Source of the DNA: Coenobita brevimanus
Lineage: Eukaryota; Arthropoda; Malacostraca; Decapoda; Coenobitidae
Assembly: GCA_032717465.1 (NCBI GenBank)
Contig: CM064697.1
Coordinates: 5,895,033-5,959,032, forward strand
DNA length: 64,000 nt
Reading direction: 5' to 3'
Below the pieces are notes generated by a model. That model did not search any database. It had not been told where the DNA came from and saw only the letters and a list, made by a program, of their open reading frames with translations. Of this stretch, positions 43,870 through 57,302 are shown piece after piece. Within the stretch, counting starts at the first letter, position 1. The number at the start of each line of letters is the position of its first letter. The translations under genes were made by a program, and so were the position numbers.

Positions 43870-46520
43870 GCTTTATCTGTTCCTGCACTACACGGGTCGC
43901 GCTCCCTCACCTCGACCTCATGCACTTCTGTTCCTCTCGTTTGCACCGCGGGCCCTTCTGCTTCCCTATGTGGGTTTAACTCCACTTTCTATCTCTCCCA
44001 TAATTCTCACTCTCTTCCCTGTATCCTTCTCAGTTTCATCCTTCCTTTGCCTGAACCTCTACCTATCCCACAGCTCTTACTTTGTTCCCTGTCTCCTTTT
44101 CGTTTTCATCCTCCTTGTTTCTGCCTCATACTCACTATTACTTTCATTCACACTATGATTTACTACCTCCTTCCTTGTGATTAACACCTCACTGTTATTA
44201 GATCCTTCCTGTCATCATTTCGTCCTCATTCTTCTTTAATTCTACCTTCTGCACTTCCAATCGTCTCATTTGCACAGCGGGCCTTGTCGCTTCCACATCT
44301 ATTTTTGAACACCTGTTTCTGCCTATCACATAGTTCTTATTCTCCCCTGTCTCCTTTTCATCTTCATCCTTCCTTGCTCATACCATATATCAGGGTCCTC
44401 TTTTTTACACGACGATTATTACTGCATGTCTCTGTGTGAATAATTCTTTTTTTTTTTTCCTCCCGTATATTCCTCACGCGTTTCGGGTCCTCACGCTTCT
44501 TGACGCCTCCCTCTGAGTGTTTTGTTTCCCTTTTAATGCCTCCCATACGGTTTACTTTCTTCCTGATCATCCTCATCCATCTTTGGTTATTCTTCTTTGA
44601 ATTACCGCACCTTTGCTCTCGACCCTGCCTTCCTATGCAAGTTTCTTTTCTGCCCATTCATTTGTACCACGGTTCACGCTGCTTCCTTGTACCTGCTCAT
44701 GTTTCGTATTCTTTGTTCTGTCTGTCCCTTGTTCCTATCTTCCTCCCCGTCTTCCTTTTGTTTTCAACCTTCTTTACTTCCTCAGATTTTTTCGTACTTT
44801 GTTACCTCTTTTTTTCACTTTGCATTTTTCTTAACTCCCCCTCCCCCATCACGCCCTTCCTCCCCCTTTCATTACTTCCTGTCTTTTCTCTCCGTGTATC
44901 TCTTGCCTTCCTCTCATTACACTTCCGTCTTCTCTCCCTTGCCCCCACCCAATGCCCTTAGCGTTTCTCTTACCGCCCTCTCATCACAACCCTCCTCTCC
45001 CCGGCCTTGTTGCTTCCCTATTCTCTCCGCGTCTCCCGTACTTCCCTATCATCATGTCCCCCACTCCCCTTCTTTCCTTCCTGCCGGCCTCCCTATGCCA
45101 TTTACTGCCCTCCCTGTCTTCATTATCCCTTGTTCCCCTCCCTTCACACTTTTTTATCCCTTCCTCCAGCTGCTCTCCCCTTTGCTCCCCTCTCCACTAC
45201 AGTCTATCCCATTCTATCCCTCTTCTTGCCTCTCATCGTTTCTGCCGACCCTTTGTTTTTTCCTCCTCTGCTTGCTTCTCCATTTTTGCCTAGCCTCCCC
45301 CCTCCATTCACTCTCCTCTCTCCTTTGCAGACTTTTTCTTTGCCAACCTTTCTTCCTCTTATTTCTCTGGCGTCGCTGTTCAGTCGTGTTCCTCTCCTTT
45401 TTGCATATGCATGTGTTTTTATGTTATCTCTTTCCCTATATGAGCATGGGAACTCCCAACCTAATGAGTACTCTTCCTTTTTCTATATATGTATGTGCTC
45501 CCTTTCTCCCCGCAAGTGTGTGCTTCCTCCCTTTTTCTTAGTGCATGTTTCCTCCCTCCCTTTGTACTCTATGTCTAACATTACCCACTTTCTTCTTTCT
45601 TCTGTTTATGTTTTCACTGTCCACTGTATTCCTTCTATTTACTACCCTTCCTCACGTTGTTCTTGTTTCACTTGCCATCTTCCTTCACGTCCTTTTTCTT
45701 CCAGTGGCATCGTTCACACACCTGCTTTTCCACTTGCCACTCACTCTCACACCCTTTCCTTCTATCAGCCTCCACCATGCCCTTGTCCTCCCCCTCACTC
45801 TTCCCTCATCCCTCCCTGTTTTAACCCTCCGACACCCTTTTCTCCTTAACCATACTCACTCACGCACCGCCTTTTCTACTCTCGTTTCGTTTTTTCAATC
45901 TTTTCTTCATGCTCTCTCCATATGCATTGCCATCCAATTGTCGTTCCATCTGACTACCTTCCTTTCACCTCAGAACTTTTTTTTTTTTTTTTCGACACCC
46001 ATCACCTCTCTTTCTCGCGTCTCACCCTCCAATCATCCCTTCTTTGTTCTCACACTGTATCACTGGCCATCATCTCCCAGCCTTCGCCCTGTCTCTATAT
46101 TCACTCGGTATCACCTCTCATCACCCCCTTTTCACCACCCCTCTACTTCTGATCACCACACATCCTTGACCTCTTCTCTATTTTCGGTCTGTATCACTGC
46201 TCGCAATCCTTCCTAACACCTCCTCTCCCTTCATCCTGTTTGCACTTTATCGCCCTTCATCACCTTCCCCTTCACCCTTTCTTTATTTTCGTTGTTGTAG
46301 CCCACATCACCCTTCCTTGTACCCCACACCATCTTCACCCCATTTTCATCCTCTATCACTCCTCAACGTCCTTCCATTCACTCCTTCCCTGTTTTCACTA
46401 TGTCACCTCTCTCCACCCTCCCTCGCGCCTCACCCCTCGTCACCCTGTTTTCACCCTCCCTCACGCCTTGTCCCCCTTCACCCCATTTACATCCTCCATC
46501 ACCCCTCCCTCTCCCGTGCA
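43870..46520. repeat. 2.6-kb pyrimidine-rich domain with degenerate repeats
   Basis: C/T-rich on +. Phrases such as CCCTGTCTCCTTTTC, GTTTTCATCCTCC and TTGCACCGCGGGCC / TTGCACAGCGGGCC recur at 160-340 bp spacing near 43920-44390. At the right, CATCACC and TTTTCACCCTCC words recur every 40-60 bp (46080-46500). Frames up to 314 codons are artefacts. Confidence 0.8.
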
Positions 46521-47637
46521 GGTGTCGTGTTGGTGTGTCATGACTCCTGCTGGAGGGCGGGTGCGCGTGTCACACCTCCCCGCGACACCTCTTTATTGTC
46601 CTCGTTACCCCGCAAATATACTGTCCCACCCACGCCACTCTGTAGCAACTCTTACGTCGCCTCGCTCGCACAGTCTTCCGTGGCCTTGGTCGCTTTGAAC
46701 ATGCGCTGGACTTGAACATTATTGCCCATTCTTCATTTCATTCTGCCCAGTAAAGTTAATGTATTGTAAGCATAGGAACCTGTTCATGTAGGTTGGTGAT
46801 TAAGAAAAGTTACTTTATACTGCCGCTATGTGGAATCTATTTTCTTGTAAAAATGACAAGATGAGAGTAAACGCCTGTCATTTCAAAAGTATTCCGTCTC
46901 TTGCTCCCCAGGTAGCAGAAGTCATAGTGTAGTGAGGGGGCGGCCGGTGGGGATCAAGTGGACGAGGGAGCCAGGTTGCGTGACAAGGAGCAGTAACTCG
47001 GCCTGTCTGCTAACAAGGCCGTTTACTGCTCAAAAAGCCCACTCAGCAGGCTATTCATCAGGTGCTCAACGCCACACGGGCACTCAGTAACCTCAGCACC
47101 GACCTCAGTAAAGTCACAAACACGGGAAGGCAATAGATCCCTCTCATCGTTACGCAGACACAGATCCGTCAGAGCTTTTATGGATGCATAGGAGCGACCG
47201 ATGTTGATAACCAGGTAAGTTTAATGATGATGGTCATAGATTGTTGGATGCTTTGTCCTGAAATCATCTTGTCTTTTGAAGGATATAGATAACCATTAAA
47301 ACCCGCCTTTAAATCTGCTTCGCCCGAATGCGTGTTCAGTAATTCCATCCAACATTAAGGTGTGATCAGTATTTCCAAAGGTCGAGCAGAGAGCGATGAC
47401 TTGCAAAGGGTTAACAATAGGGAGGCGATGGTCGAGCGTGGCGCCGTCTGACATCAGGGGTTGTATTTGAAAAGGATCCTAAGCAATTTTCACATTAACC
47501 AAGCCTCTAAAAAACGCTTAAGCATTATACTAAATCGTTTTGCATTTCATATTTTTTCACTTAAACGTTGTCACTTTTCTCTTTCCTTGCTTTGTGGACC
47601 CAACCTAACCCCATTTGTGAGTGGAAAAAAGGGGCGA
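46521..47637. other. Balanced-composition unique DNA
   Basis: Begins after CTCTCCCGTGCAG, a good match to a splice acceptor, and stays open for about 60 codons to 46715. The peptide matches no family I know, so no exon is called. Confidence 0.4.
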
Positions 47638-47739
<102 letters not shown>

Positions 47740-49024
47740 CATGTCACTTTACTATTCGCTCTTGATTTTGATGGTAAGTGTTTGGTAGCCTGGTGAGTGA
47801 AGACGGACGCATGTACAAGTAATCGAACACACAACTTGGGTTTAGGAGAGTTTATAAATACGGGTCGAGGAGCAGGAAGTGACTCGTCCGCCGTGGCTGT
47901 CGTATCTCAGTGCACCAAGTGATAACCGACGTGGGTGTTTCTCATCACCCCTCTATTATCCGCCACTCTTTGCCAATTGCGGTTGAGCCACACGGATTCG
48001 CGACACACCCTCACCACGGGAAATCTTCCTCTTGATGGTCTTTTTAAGGTCTTTCGGGGGCAGGGCGAATTGTTGCTATTACTGCTTGCTAAGTGTTTCA
48101 GAGTGGAGAACGATTTTTTTTCAGATACCTATTATTATGGTACATCTATTTTGCCTACTCAGTTAGATATATTCGTTTAGCAAAATTCTGTTTCTCGTTC
48201 TCCCGTCATCTGCGTTCAGTAAATACAGCTAAAAGTATCGTATCTGTAACTTCTAGCCCCGCATTACCAGGGCAAATTAATCCCACGAACTTTAACAACA
48301 AACTGGGAGGGAACTTCTCCTACTCCGATCAAAGTTCAGGGGAAAAAAGTTAATTCTAATTTTCTGGTAGCGTCACTTTGCTAAATGAAGGACGCTTGCA
48401 AGTGATCATGATAGCGAGGAGGAAAAAAAGGCACGCAAAAGAATTTCCCCTCGCGCAGGAGAAGGGAAATCAGGGAATTGGAAATACTGGAAGTTGTTTT
48501 GCCATGGCCACGAAGTAACTTTTGATTGAACTCATATATATATATATATATATTTTTTTCCCCTCGCGGAGCTGCGCCTCGCCCAGTGGTGTTAGAAGGC
48601 ATTAGCGAGGAGGCGAAAGACAAACACCACGTATATCGCCCTGATTTTGCAAGATCCCTTAATGTCTTTTTGATGTGTTCTCGACCCACAGATTCATCCC
48701 ATTTCTCTTTAGGGTGGAAAACAGTCAGGGTGGAAGGTGGACAGCTAAGAATTAAGGTGAAAAAAATATATACACAAAGCCTGCTGAGTAATTGCATTTT
48801 CACAAGCGATATCTGAGGATGAGCTAAATGCAATGACACCCTGGAAGCAAGTCAGATGAGACCAGGAGAGAAAATAAGCCGCTTAGCACTCCCGCTCCGA
48901 CCCCCCAGCACAAGGAAAGTAAAGAAAAGTTAAAAAATAAAGAAAGGGACTAAGCGTGTTTAACCATAATCCTCCCCAGAGCACAGTAGACGGTAGTGAT
49001 CGTGTGTCATCAAGGGTCAACAAG

Positions 49025-49026
<2 letters not shown>
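47740..49026. other. Unique spacer with a short (TA)n
   Basis: A TA run lies at about 48535-48554. Frames up to 152 codons unrecognised. Confidence 0.45.
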
Positions 49027-49064
<38 letters not shown>

Positions 49065-51065
49065 TGTTAGAAAGAAGTGGTGACGGACAGTAAGAAAGCA
49101 GAGAAAGGTGGATGAAAGGAAGGAGATCAAAACACTTGGAGAAATGGAGAAGTTCTGAAAGGAGTGGTCAGAAGTGATAGAACAGAGAAGGATAGTGAAA
49201 ATGAAGAATGTGGAAGAAAACTAAGAGAAGAGAAAAGAGGAGCAGAAGACAGGATTGGAGAGAAGTGGAGAAATGAAATAAGGAAGGAAGTTGCCGGAAG
49301 AAAGACATCGAGAAGATTTAAGGTCAGACCCTAAAAGAAGTGACGAAAAATTAAGATAAGAATAAAGAAAGGCAAAAGAAAGAAAAATTGCCGTACAGAT
49401 GAGAAAAGAGTGGAGATGAAGAAATGAGGAGAGGTGAAATGTAAGCGAAGAGTACAGAAGCGCAGAAGGAAGAATGGATGGAAAATGAGAAAGAGAAGAG
49501 AAGGGCTTAAGACAGAGGGGTAGTGAGAAATGGAAAGAGAAGTAGAGAGGAGAAGACAGGAGAGGTTGCCAGAAGTGGGAATGATGAGATGTGGAACTGC
49601 CAAAGAAAGAACAGATGGAGGTGAAGAAGAAGAGATATCAGTGAAGAGGGGAAAAGTGGAATTTGAGACTGAACAAGTGAGGTCTACTGTATATGAAGGG
49701 AGATGGGGAGACTAAGAATGTGTGGCGTGAAAAAAAAAAAAAGTAGAAATGGATAAAAGACGGTAAGGCAGAAGACAAGCAGAAGATAAAAGCTGTGGAC
49801 AGTTAAAGAAGTTAAAAGAGTTTGGTTAGCCTTGTATGAGGACAGTGGACAGAAGAGGGCGATGGCAGAAGCGAGAGAAAAGGGAGAAATATATCGTGGT
49901 ACTGACAGGATGGAGGAAGATAAGGGAAAGAATGAGATAAAAGTGGATATATGAGGAGGGAATGGTTGAGAGAACGTGACAGACAGATGATGGTAACACA
50001 AGAAACGAGGAAGATAAGGGATGGAGATAGTGTCAACGGAGAATAAGAGGGGCGAAAATAAGAGGATGGAAGAGGTGAAGAGAAAGTAATGAATGGTTGA
50101 TGTTAGTGAGAGGAAGAAGCAGGTAACAGATAAAGATTACGTCAACAGAGAATGGGAAATGGATGAGAGCAAGAGGCTGGAAGAGGTAAAGGAGAGTGAG
50201 AGGTCGGAAAAGGCGGCAGGTAAGAAATGGTGGCTGTGCCCGCGAAGAATAATTGACCCGAATACAAGAGGATGGAAAAGGTGATGAAAAAGTAATAGAT
50301 GGTACGGAGAGGAAGGAGGCAGATATGGTATAGAGATTGTGTCAACGCAGCATAAGAGGAATGAAAACAAGAGGACGGAAGAGGTGAAAGGAAAGATAGA
50401 TGATGGTGGCGAGAGGAAGGAGGCAGATAAGGGATAAAGATTGTGTCAGCGCAGAATGAGAGGGGAGTGAAAACACGAGGACGGAAGAGGTGAGGGGCAA
50501 GTCATAGATGGACGATGGTAGTGAGAGGAAGAGAAAGATATGGGATGGAGATTGTGTCAGTAGAGAAAAGAGAGAGTGAGGAGGAGTGGAAACTTGCATA
50601 GGGTGGAGCAAAGGAGAGGAGAGACTAGTGGTGGGAGGGGAGACGAAGAAATACAATATGGAAGTGATGGAAAGAGGAATGGAAAGAAAACGCTTGAAGA
50701 AATACCGATCGAATAAGAGGAGAGAATATGGAGAATTGGAGAGGAAGGGGGACCACGGAGAAATGCGGAAGTGGGGAAGAACTGAGGCAAGGGGAAGGAA
50801 GAGATGTTGCTGGCGAGAGGGAGAGGGAAAGACGGAGGAGGGGAAGATAGAAGTGCTGACGGAAAAAGAAAGAGGGTGGGAAGAAAACAAGAAGAAAAGA
50901 AATACGAAAAAGGAGAGAGAATATGGAGAACCTAAGAAAAAAAAAGGAAAACGAAAGGGAGAGGAAAAATAGGCGAGAAGGAAAGACGAATTAAATCAGA
51001 ATAGTTAAGAGGGAAGATGACAGAGAAAGGAGCAAGGAAACATGGAAAAAAAAAAGTAATATGGA
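49027..51065. repeat. 2-kb purine-rich domain
   Basis: The + strand is strongly A/G-biased. The left part (49065-49700) has loose GAGAAGTGGAGAAATGA words. An (AG)n run occupies 49027-49064. Confidence 0.82.
49975..50580 (+). repeat. Approximately 100-112-bp tandem repeat, five to six diverged units
   Basis: The marker TTGTGTCA or its variants (GTGTCAACG) occur near 50028, 50138, 50338, 50440 and 50552. Each is flanked by GAGAGGAAGGAGGCAGATA on the left and GAGGACGGAAGAGGTGA on the right. Confidence 0.85.
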
Positions 51066-51071
51066 AATGCG

Positions 51072-51094
51072 GAGAGAGAGAGAGAGAGAGAGAG
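51072..51094. repeat. (AG)n microsatellite
   Basis: About 11 AG units at the right edge of the purine domain. Confidence 0.92.
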
Positions 51095-51282
51095 CGTCTT
51101 TATCTGAATGGCCGAGTCTCTTCCTCTCCTCCATTAAATTAACAAAGCTAATGGCGGTGCTGAAACTTAATACTGTGATTCCCTTTGACCACTGCCCCTC
51201 TGTGACCTGGCTTTGACCTCCGTTCTGTGGGTGGTCTCCTGTGGCTGAAGTTAAAATGTTGGCCAAATTAAGTCATCATATT

Positions 51283-52011
<729 letters not shown>

Positions 52012-52053
52012 TACATTCCGTTTATATCACAATTAGGTATATTAGGTAAATAC

Positions 52054-52205
52054 TTAAATATTTGGAACGACTTAGACAAAGAGGTGGTGCATGAGAAAAA
52101 CATTCATGTGTGTAAAGGTAGACTTGATAAATGTGGATATGGAGACAGGACAACACGAGCATTGCTCAATTCCTGTATACTACAAATAGGTAAATACAAA
52201 TAGGT

Positions 52206-52206
<1 letters not shown>
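52054..52206 (+). pseudogene. Second partial copy of the LINE 3' end
   Basis: In frame, IWNDLDKEVVHEKNI aligns with LWNSLDKEIVQSKNL of the first copy and GDRTTRA with DGNPRA. The tail CTCAATTCCTGTATACTAC aligns with the first copy's TACATTCCGTTTATATCAC. The codon after TTRA is TTG where the first copy has the stop TAG. Divergence is too high for a recent duplication. Confidence 0.82.

Positions 52207-52207
<1 letters not shown>

Positions 52208-52270
<63 letters not shown>
52208..52270. repeat. (CA)n microsatellite at the LINE tail
   Basis: About 31 CA units starting directly from AAATAGGTAAACAC, in the same strand orientation as the CA tract left of the LINE. Confidence 0.97.
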
Positions 52271-52271
<1 letters not shown>

Positions 52272-52749
52272 TCTGTCAATCAGTCTGTCTATCTCTCTGT
52301 CTACATCTTTACATCTACCTTTATTTTTTTATTTTTTATTTTTTATTTATTTCCGTTGTTAGTAAAGATGTCAGGGTGTCGATCAAACCATGCAGAGTGC
52401 CTTACCCTCGCGGTCACTATCCAGGAGTTACGAGACACATAAATAAGTGAGAGCCTGAGCGTCCGTGTGGCCTCGTATTCATGTAATAGGAGAGTAATAA
52501 CCCAGGCACTGTATCTTGCACGCCATCAGGAGGCTCGTGTCCTCCCCTACGCCCTTTCTTATTCTCAGTCCACAACCGGAATAGCGTCATTTTTCCTGCT
52601 TGTCGTATTTTCCTTTTTTATTGTTTATTTATTTATTAGGTGCACAAGAGGGGTGCGTGCTTAATCTCTTCTTGCTCCTCTTTCGGTAGCAGGGAACTTT
52701 GAATTAAATTATCACCAGTCCCATAACGAACAGCCAACAGCGCCCATCT
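52271..52749. other. Unique spacer
   Basis: ATTTTTTATTTTTTATTTT at about 52325 is the only simple motif. No gene seen. Confidence 0.45.
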
Positions 52750-53400
52750 TTGCGGGTTGTATTATCCCCTCCCAGACCCACCATCCACCATCATCCCAGC
52801 CCATCCTGTCCACTCCACTTCTCCCACCCCATTTTTTTCTACCCTTACATCGAACTCCTCAGAGAAAGCCGTGACCTGCACTTTCCAGCCGCCAACCCTG
52901 GCCCTCATACAACACTCATCTTCACAGTCTATACTAGTCCCACCCAGCATCATTTTCAAACACCATCTACGCCCATAACACCCACTGATTTCCATGAACT
53001 GACTCATTTTTTGCTCCTTCTCTTTTGACTTACCGGCCAACATGCAACACCCATTATGACAGCATATACTTCCCCCGGCATGTTACACTTCCCACCACCA
53101 TCCTAGTCCATCCCGCCCACTCCTTTTCACCCACCCCACCCATTTATCCCATGATGTGATGAGTATAATAATAGCGACTACCTAGATTACTCACCTACCT
53201 ACAACGCTCATATTCAAATGGCAAACAGTACTTCCTCCGTTGTGTCCCTCTACCCATCACAGTCCCAGCCCATCCCACCTATCCCGCCCACCTACTCCTG
53301 AAAACCCTGCATTAACATATCTTAAAGGCCATTGCTCAGACATTTAACTTAATCTCCACCTTTAGCCCACATTGTTCTCATCCCTCTCTTTACGCTTCCT
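52750..53400 (+). repeat. C-rich region with three loose copies of a CCCAGCCCATCC phrase
   Basis: Related phrases near 52790, 53098 and 53255 (AGCCCATCCTGTCCACTCC, AGTCCATCCCGCCCACTCC, AGCCCATCCCACCTATCCCG) suggest an old repeat with 160-310 bp spacing. Confidence 0.55.
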
Positions 53401-53576
53401 TGGCAATTGATTCACTGTCCTGAATCTGTACAACTTTTTTTTTTTTCGTTATCGTCTCCTTTTAGTCCCTTTGCCAAGTTTTCCCAGTTCGATTCCTACC
53501 TCATTCATCACCTTTTTTATTATGTACCTTCAAATACGTCCCCTTCCCTGCCCTTCACCCTTGCCCCCCCTCCATC

Positions 53577-53602
53577 ACCCCGCCCCGCCCCGCCCCCGCC
53601 CC
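53577..53602 (-). other. G-quadruplex-capable GC-box cluster
   Basis: CCCCG repeated, so the minus strand has five runs of four or more G separated by single C: a strong quadruplex pattern that also resembles stacked GC boxes. No promoter or gene can be tied to it. Confidence 0.6.
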
Positions 53603-54149
53603 TCCGTCTGTCCCAACCAGTGCTTATCATCCCCAGTAAAGGCAACACAATTGAAATTAGCTCAATTTCACTCCACCTTAACAGAGGCGAACGTGGGCTT
53701 TTGTCAGAATGGTTCGTCGTTGTGTCACCGTTTTCTGTCCACTCCGTCCACGTCGCCAGGACCTCCATACACAGTTCAAATCACGTACATTTTTTCTAAC
53801 TTCTCAATGATGCTAATATGCTAAAACGTTCATCTGAATAGCAAGCTTAGAGTATGTTGTCGCTGTTTGTACAGAGAAGCAAACAAAAGATTGCATCGCG
53901 AAAAAATGAAAACATTCGAGACTTGCCATTCACGGTAATATTTTCTTGGCTTTGAATAGACCTTTTCATATCAGAAAACGTGTCCGAAATTGGGGGGAAA
54001 GTTCTATTCCTGTCCCGCTCCCAAGACCAATATATTTCCATCCGAAAAATTGCCTCCAATCATTTTTTTTCATGTTCTTTCTCTGAAGAAGAGGAACACT
54101 GGGAAGGAATCAACTGGACCCACCGATTCGCACATCGAGGCCCCCTGTG
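53603..54149. other. Unique spacer
   Basis: No recognised gene or repeat. Confidence 0.45.
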
Positions 54150-55640
54150 ACGACCCTCCCCCCTTACATCTCTCTCTCTCTCTCTCTGACTTCCACCCCA
54201 TTCTCTATATTTACTTTTTCAAATCCCCCCCCTCCTCTTCCACCTCTCCTCCCTGTCCCCTCATCCCTCCCCACTTGTTTGTTTGCCTCCATTCTTTCTC
54301 CCACAGTTGCGTTCTTCCTTCCATCTGTTATCCTTCTCTTATTCCATTCTCTCCATTTTTCATATTCTTCTTTTTTATATACAGTATATGTCTTCACTCT
54401 CTCCTTCCAGATTCTATTTCTGTCGTCTTTTCGTATGATGTCTTCCTTGCTATTTTCTTGCTTTTTAAAATCATTATTTATTACTTCAAGTTTTCTTATT
54501 TTCCTCTTTTTATCTCGTTCATATCATCCGTTACCTTGTGTCTTTCTCATTATCTTCCCTTCCCTCATTTCTCTGCTTTCCTTGCTAGTCCCATTTTTGT
54601 CCCTCTTTTTTTCTACCTTTCCTCCTTTCCTCTAACTTCCTTTTCCTACTTTTGCTTCTCCGTTTCCCTCTAAATTTTTTTCCTGCAGTCCCCTTCCACC
54701 GCCCCCTCCCCCTTTATTTTTTTTTTTACTTATAACCATTTCCTCCTCCCTTTTTTCTCTCCCTTTTTCTTCGGTCATTTTCCTTCCACTTTCCTTTTGA
54801 TTTTTTTAGCATCCGTTTTTTCTCTTCTTTCATCCGTTTCTCTTTTCCCCTTCCAATTCTCTACTTTGCCAGCCTTATTTACCTCACTTTAACCTTCACC
54901 TTCCACCTCTTATTCTTTATTTTTTCTGTCACAGCTTTCTTCTGTCGTTCTTCTAAGTAATCTTTTTTTTTTTTTTTTAATTCCTACATTGATTCCTTCT
55001 TTGCCTTCCCTTCTTCCCTACCATTACTGCATAATTTTTTTTGGTTTTCCCGAACTACGACTTAGCCCCTTCCTTCTCTCCTTAATATATTTTTTCCTTC
55101 CTCCTCCTCCTCCTCCTCCTCGCTGCCTGCTTGGAGAGGTTCGTACACTCACACAAAACGGGGGGTGAATGGTGAATGAGGTACTCTGGGCTTTCATCAT
55201 TCCCCTTCCTATCCCTCCTCCCCTCCTCCTCCCTCTTCCCCTGTCCCTCCCTCATCCCATCTCCCTTACACCCCTATTCTCTTTCTCACTCCTCGCCTTC
55301 TCTCTTTTCTCCCTTATCCCTGTCTCCCCCATACCCATTCTTTCTCTATTTCACCTTTCACCATTCCTCTCCCTCTCATTTTCATTTCCCTTCCTCCTTA
55401 TTCTCCCTCTCCTTTTCCTTCTCTCATCCCCCTCCCTCTACCCCTCCTTTTCCCTCTCCCATTCCCTCTCCATCTCCCTCTCTCCCATCCCTCTTCCCTC
55501 CCGCCCTCTCCCTCCCCCTCCCATTCTCATTCCCTCTCGCCCTCTCCCTCCCTTTCCAACTCCACCTCCCCTTCCTGATCTTCCTACACAGGTCAGACCA
55601 GCTGCAGCTCTCCTCGCTTTTGCTGAGACGAAAAGAATGG
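54150..55640. repeat. 1.5-kb pyrimidine-rich domain
   Basis: C/T-rich with several poly(T) runs (for example 54961-54978) and a (TCC)n at 55098-55120. Frames up to 227 codons are low complexity. The right end has dense CTCTCCCTCCC words. Confidence 0.8.
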
Positions 55641-55695
55641 GGGAATGAAAAAGGAAGAAAAAGGAAGGAGAAAGTCAGAGAAGGAAAAGATTGAG

Positions 55696-55697
<2 letters not shown>

Positions 55698-55731
<34 letters not shown>
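55698..55731. repeat. (CT)n microsatellite
   Basis: About 17 CT units. Confidence 0.95.
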
Positions 55732-55733
<2 letters not shown>

Positions 55734-56439
55734 ACAGCAGTGATATTGACTCTGTTACTCTTAGTGCAAAAATCTTCATAGCAGTATAGGTAGCAAACTC
55801 CCAATTTAATGCTGTTCGTCCCCTGTAACATGGCGGGTTCGTCCTTTTGCACCTTATTCCCGTAGCACAACTGTAGAATACGATAATACTATGGCCTTAC
55901 GTCCTTCACGTAGCACCTGTTCGTGATTATTGCCATATTCTAGTGGCACTTTCTTGTTACAGCTCAGCCTTCAAGATAGACAAATGGCAGTTTTAAGTCA
56001 AGGTAAAATGGACTGAGGATAGTAGTTAAAATTATGAAATGTGCGTGTACAGTAGTCAGAACATTCGTCTCTGATCCCACTGTCCTCTAATAATGCAAAT
56101 TTTGACATCCTTGGGCTGCATCTGTATTATTTGCGTTTTCATCTAGTGTGAGCCTGCAAGCGCAATAAACCCCCAGATCTCAACAAAGCGTGAAAACAAG
56201 CAGGAAAAAGCAAGGCAGCGAGGACTGAGTGGCAGCCAGATTAAAGCACCTGCACCTTCAAGCAATGGCAGCAACACAAAAAAAATATTAGATCCGGTAA
56301 AAGAGCGTTTGGCGGACAGAAGGGCTTGTAACTCCTCATAAGGGCGACGTGGAGACCCGGGAAACAAAGTGGCGACGTCTGCCTCCTTACCTGCTGCTCC
56401 ACCTCCGCCATTACCACCAGTTACCGTGAAGGAAGGAAG

Positions 56440-56441
<2 letters not shown>
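55732..56441. other. Unique spacer
   Basis: No gene or repeat recognised. Confidence 0.45.

Positions 56442-56486
<45 letters not shown>
56442..56486. repeat. (AG)n microsatellite
   Basis: About 22 AG units. Confidence 0.96.
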
Positions 56487-56489
<3 letters not shown>

Positions 56490-56527
56490 GTAAATACTGA
56501 GAGCTGAGGGCGTATTTAAATATTCTC

Positions 56528-56630
56528 TTATCCCTTTGAAACCGGTTATGGATTTTTGTTTAGCTTCTTCTTGCTACTTTCAGACAACTGTATTCAGTGT
56601 AGGAAATACCTGTTGTCATGCTAGGGTTAA
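56528..56630 (-). mobile_element. TTAA-bounded MITE-like repeat, copy 24
   Basis: Left TTATCCCTTTGAAACCGG, core TTCTTGCTACTTTCAGACAA then CTGTATTCAG, right end TAGGGTTAA. Confidence 0.78.
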
Positions 56631-56637
56631 TGAAGGC

Positions 56638-56742
56638 TAAATCCTGCCCCTCCAGTTCGAAAAGTCTCTCTATATGGTGAATAAAATCGTCTGGTGGTGG
56701 GAATAATGGAGAAAACACGTCATCAGAGTGTAAGGCTAGGTT
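56638..56742 (+). mobile_element. TTAA-bounded MITE-like repeat, copy 25
   Basis: Best core in the window: GAATAAAATCGTCTGGTGGT, then ACACGTCATCAGAGTG. It starts only 7 bp after copy 24 in the opposite orientation, so the pair forms an imperfect palindrome of about 215 bp. Confidence 0.8.
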
Positions 56743-57138
56743 GAAACTGTGTATAAGATTACTTGAATACTGTATTTGCCATCACCCATACAGCTGCCAA
56801 ACACTTTATGGTTAAATAAAAGTGATTATTACGTTGCAAAAAGTACAACAGGCAAAACGATCTGTGATAATAGTTAACTGTGATGGAGACTTCATTATCC
56901 TGAAAAGTGGTTTAGGACCCGTTATGAATATTCTCCTGGACGGTCTTTTATTTTACAGCGGCTAATAAACTAGAAGAAAGCTTAAGTGGTCGTGGCTGGA
57001 AGGGGCCTGATAGAGACGTCCGGCACAGGGTGAACGTGAGAGGAGACGCTCGTAAATATTATCAGACCAGCTTTAATGTCTTGAGTAAACACCGCCTGTG
57101 GACTTGAGCAATTCATTCTCCTGTCCCCCCAGGCTGCA
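56743..57138. other. Unique spacer
   Basis: Nothing recognised. Confidence 0.45.
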
Positions 57139-57239
57139 TTAACCCACTCGCTGTGAGGCCTCCACGTTAAGATGAACGTAATTATCCATCAGTAGCGATA
57201 ATACAAGAAAGAAAAATATTGTAGTCATACTCGCATTAA
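57139..57239 (+). mobile_element. TTAA-bounded MITE-like repeat, copy 26
   Basis: 101 bp with TTAACCCACTCGCTGTGAGG at the left and ATACTCGCATTAA at the right; core diverged (AGATGAACGTAATTATCC) but AGTAGCGATAATACAAG retained. Confidence 0.72.
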
Positions 57240-57302
57240 TTTAAATAAAATCGTCCGGATGTAGCAATTAAAATAAAAAGTCATCGTGCTGCGACGTATA
57301 AG
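57240..57302 (+). mobile_element. TTAA-bounded MITE-like repeat, copy 27 (left end missing)
   Basis: AAATAAAATCGTCCGGATGT, AGCAATTAAAATAAAAAGTC and ATCGTGCTG follow copy 26 directly. Confidence 0.75.

Noticed and set aside
44597..45849. Frames of 314 and 280 codons rich in Phe, Ser, Leu and Pro
   Set aside because: They resemble membrane proteins only because C/T-rich codons encode hydrophobic residues; there is no motif and several phases are open together.
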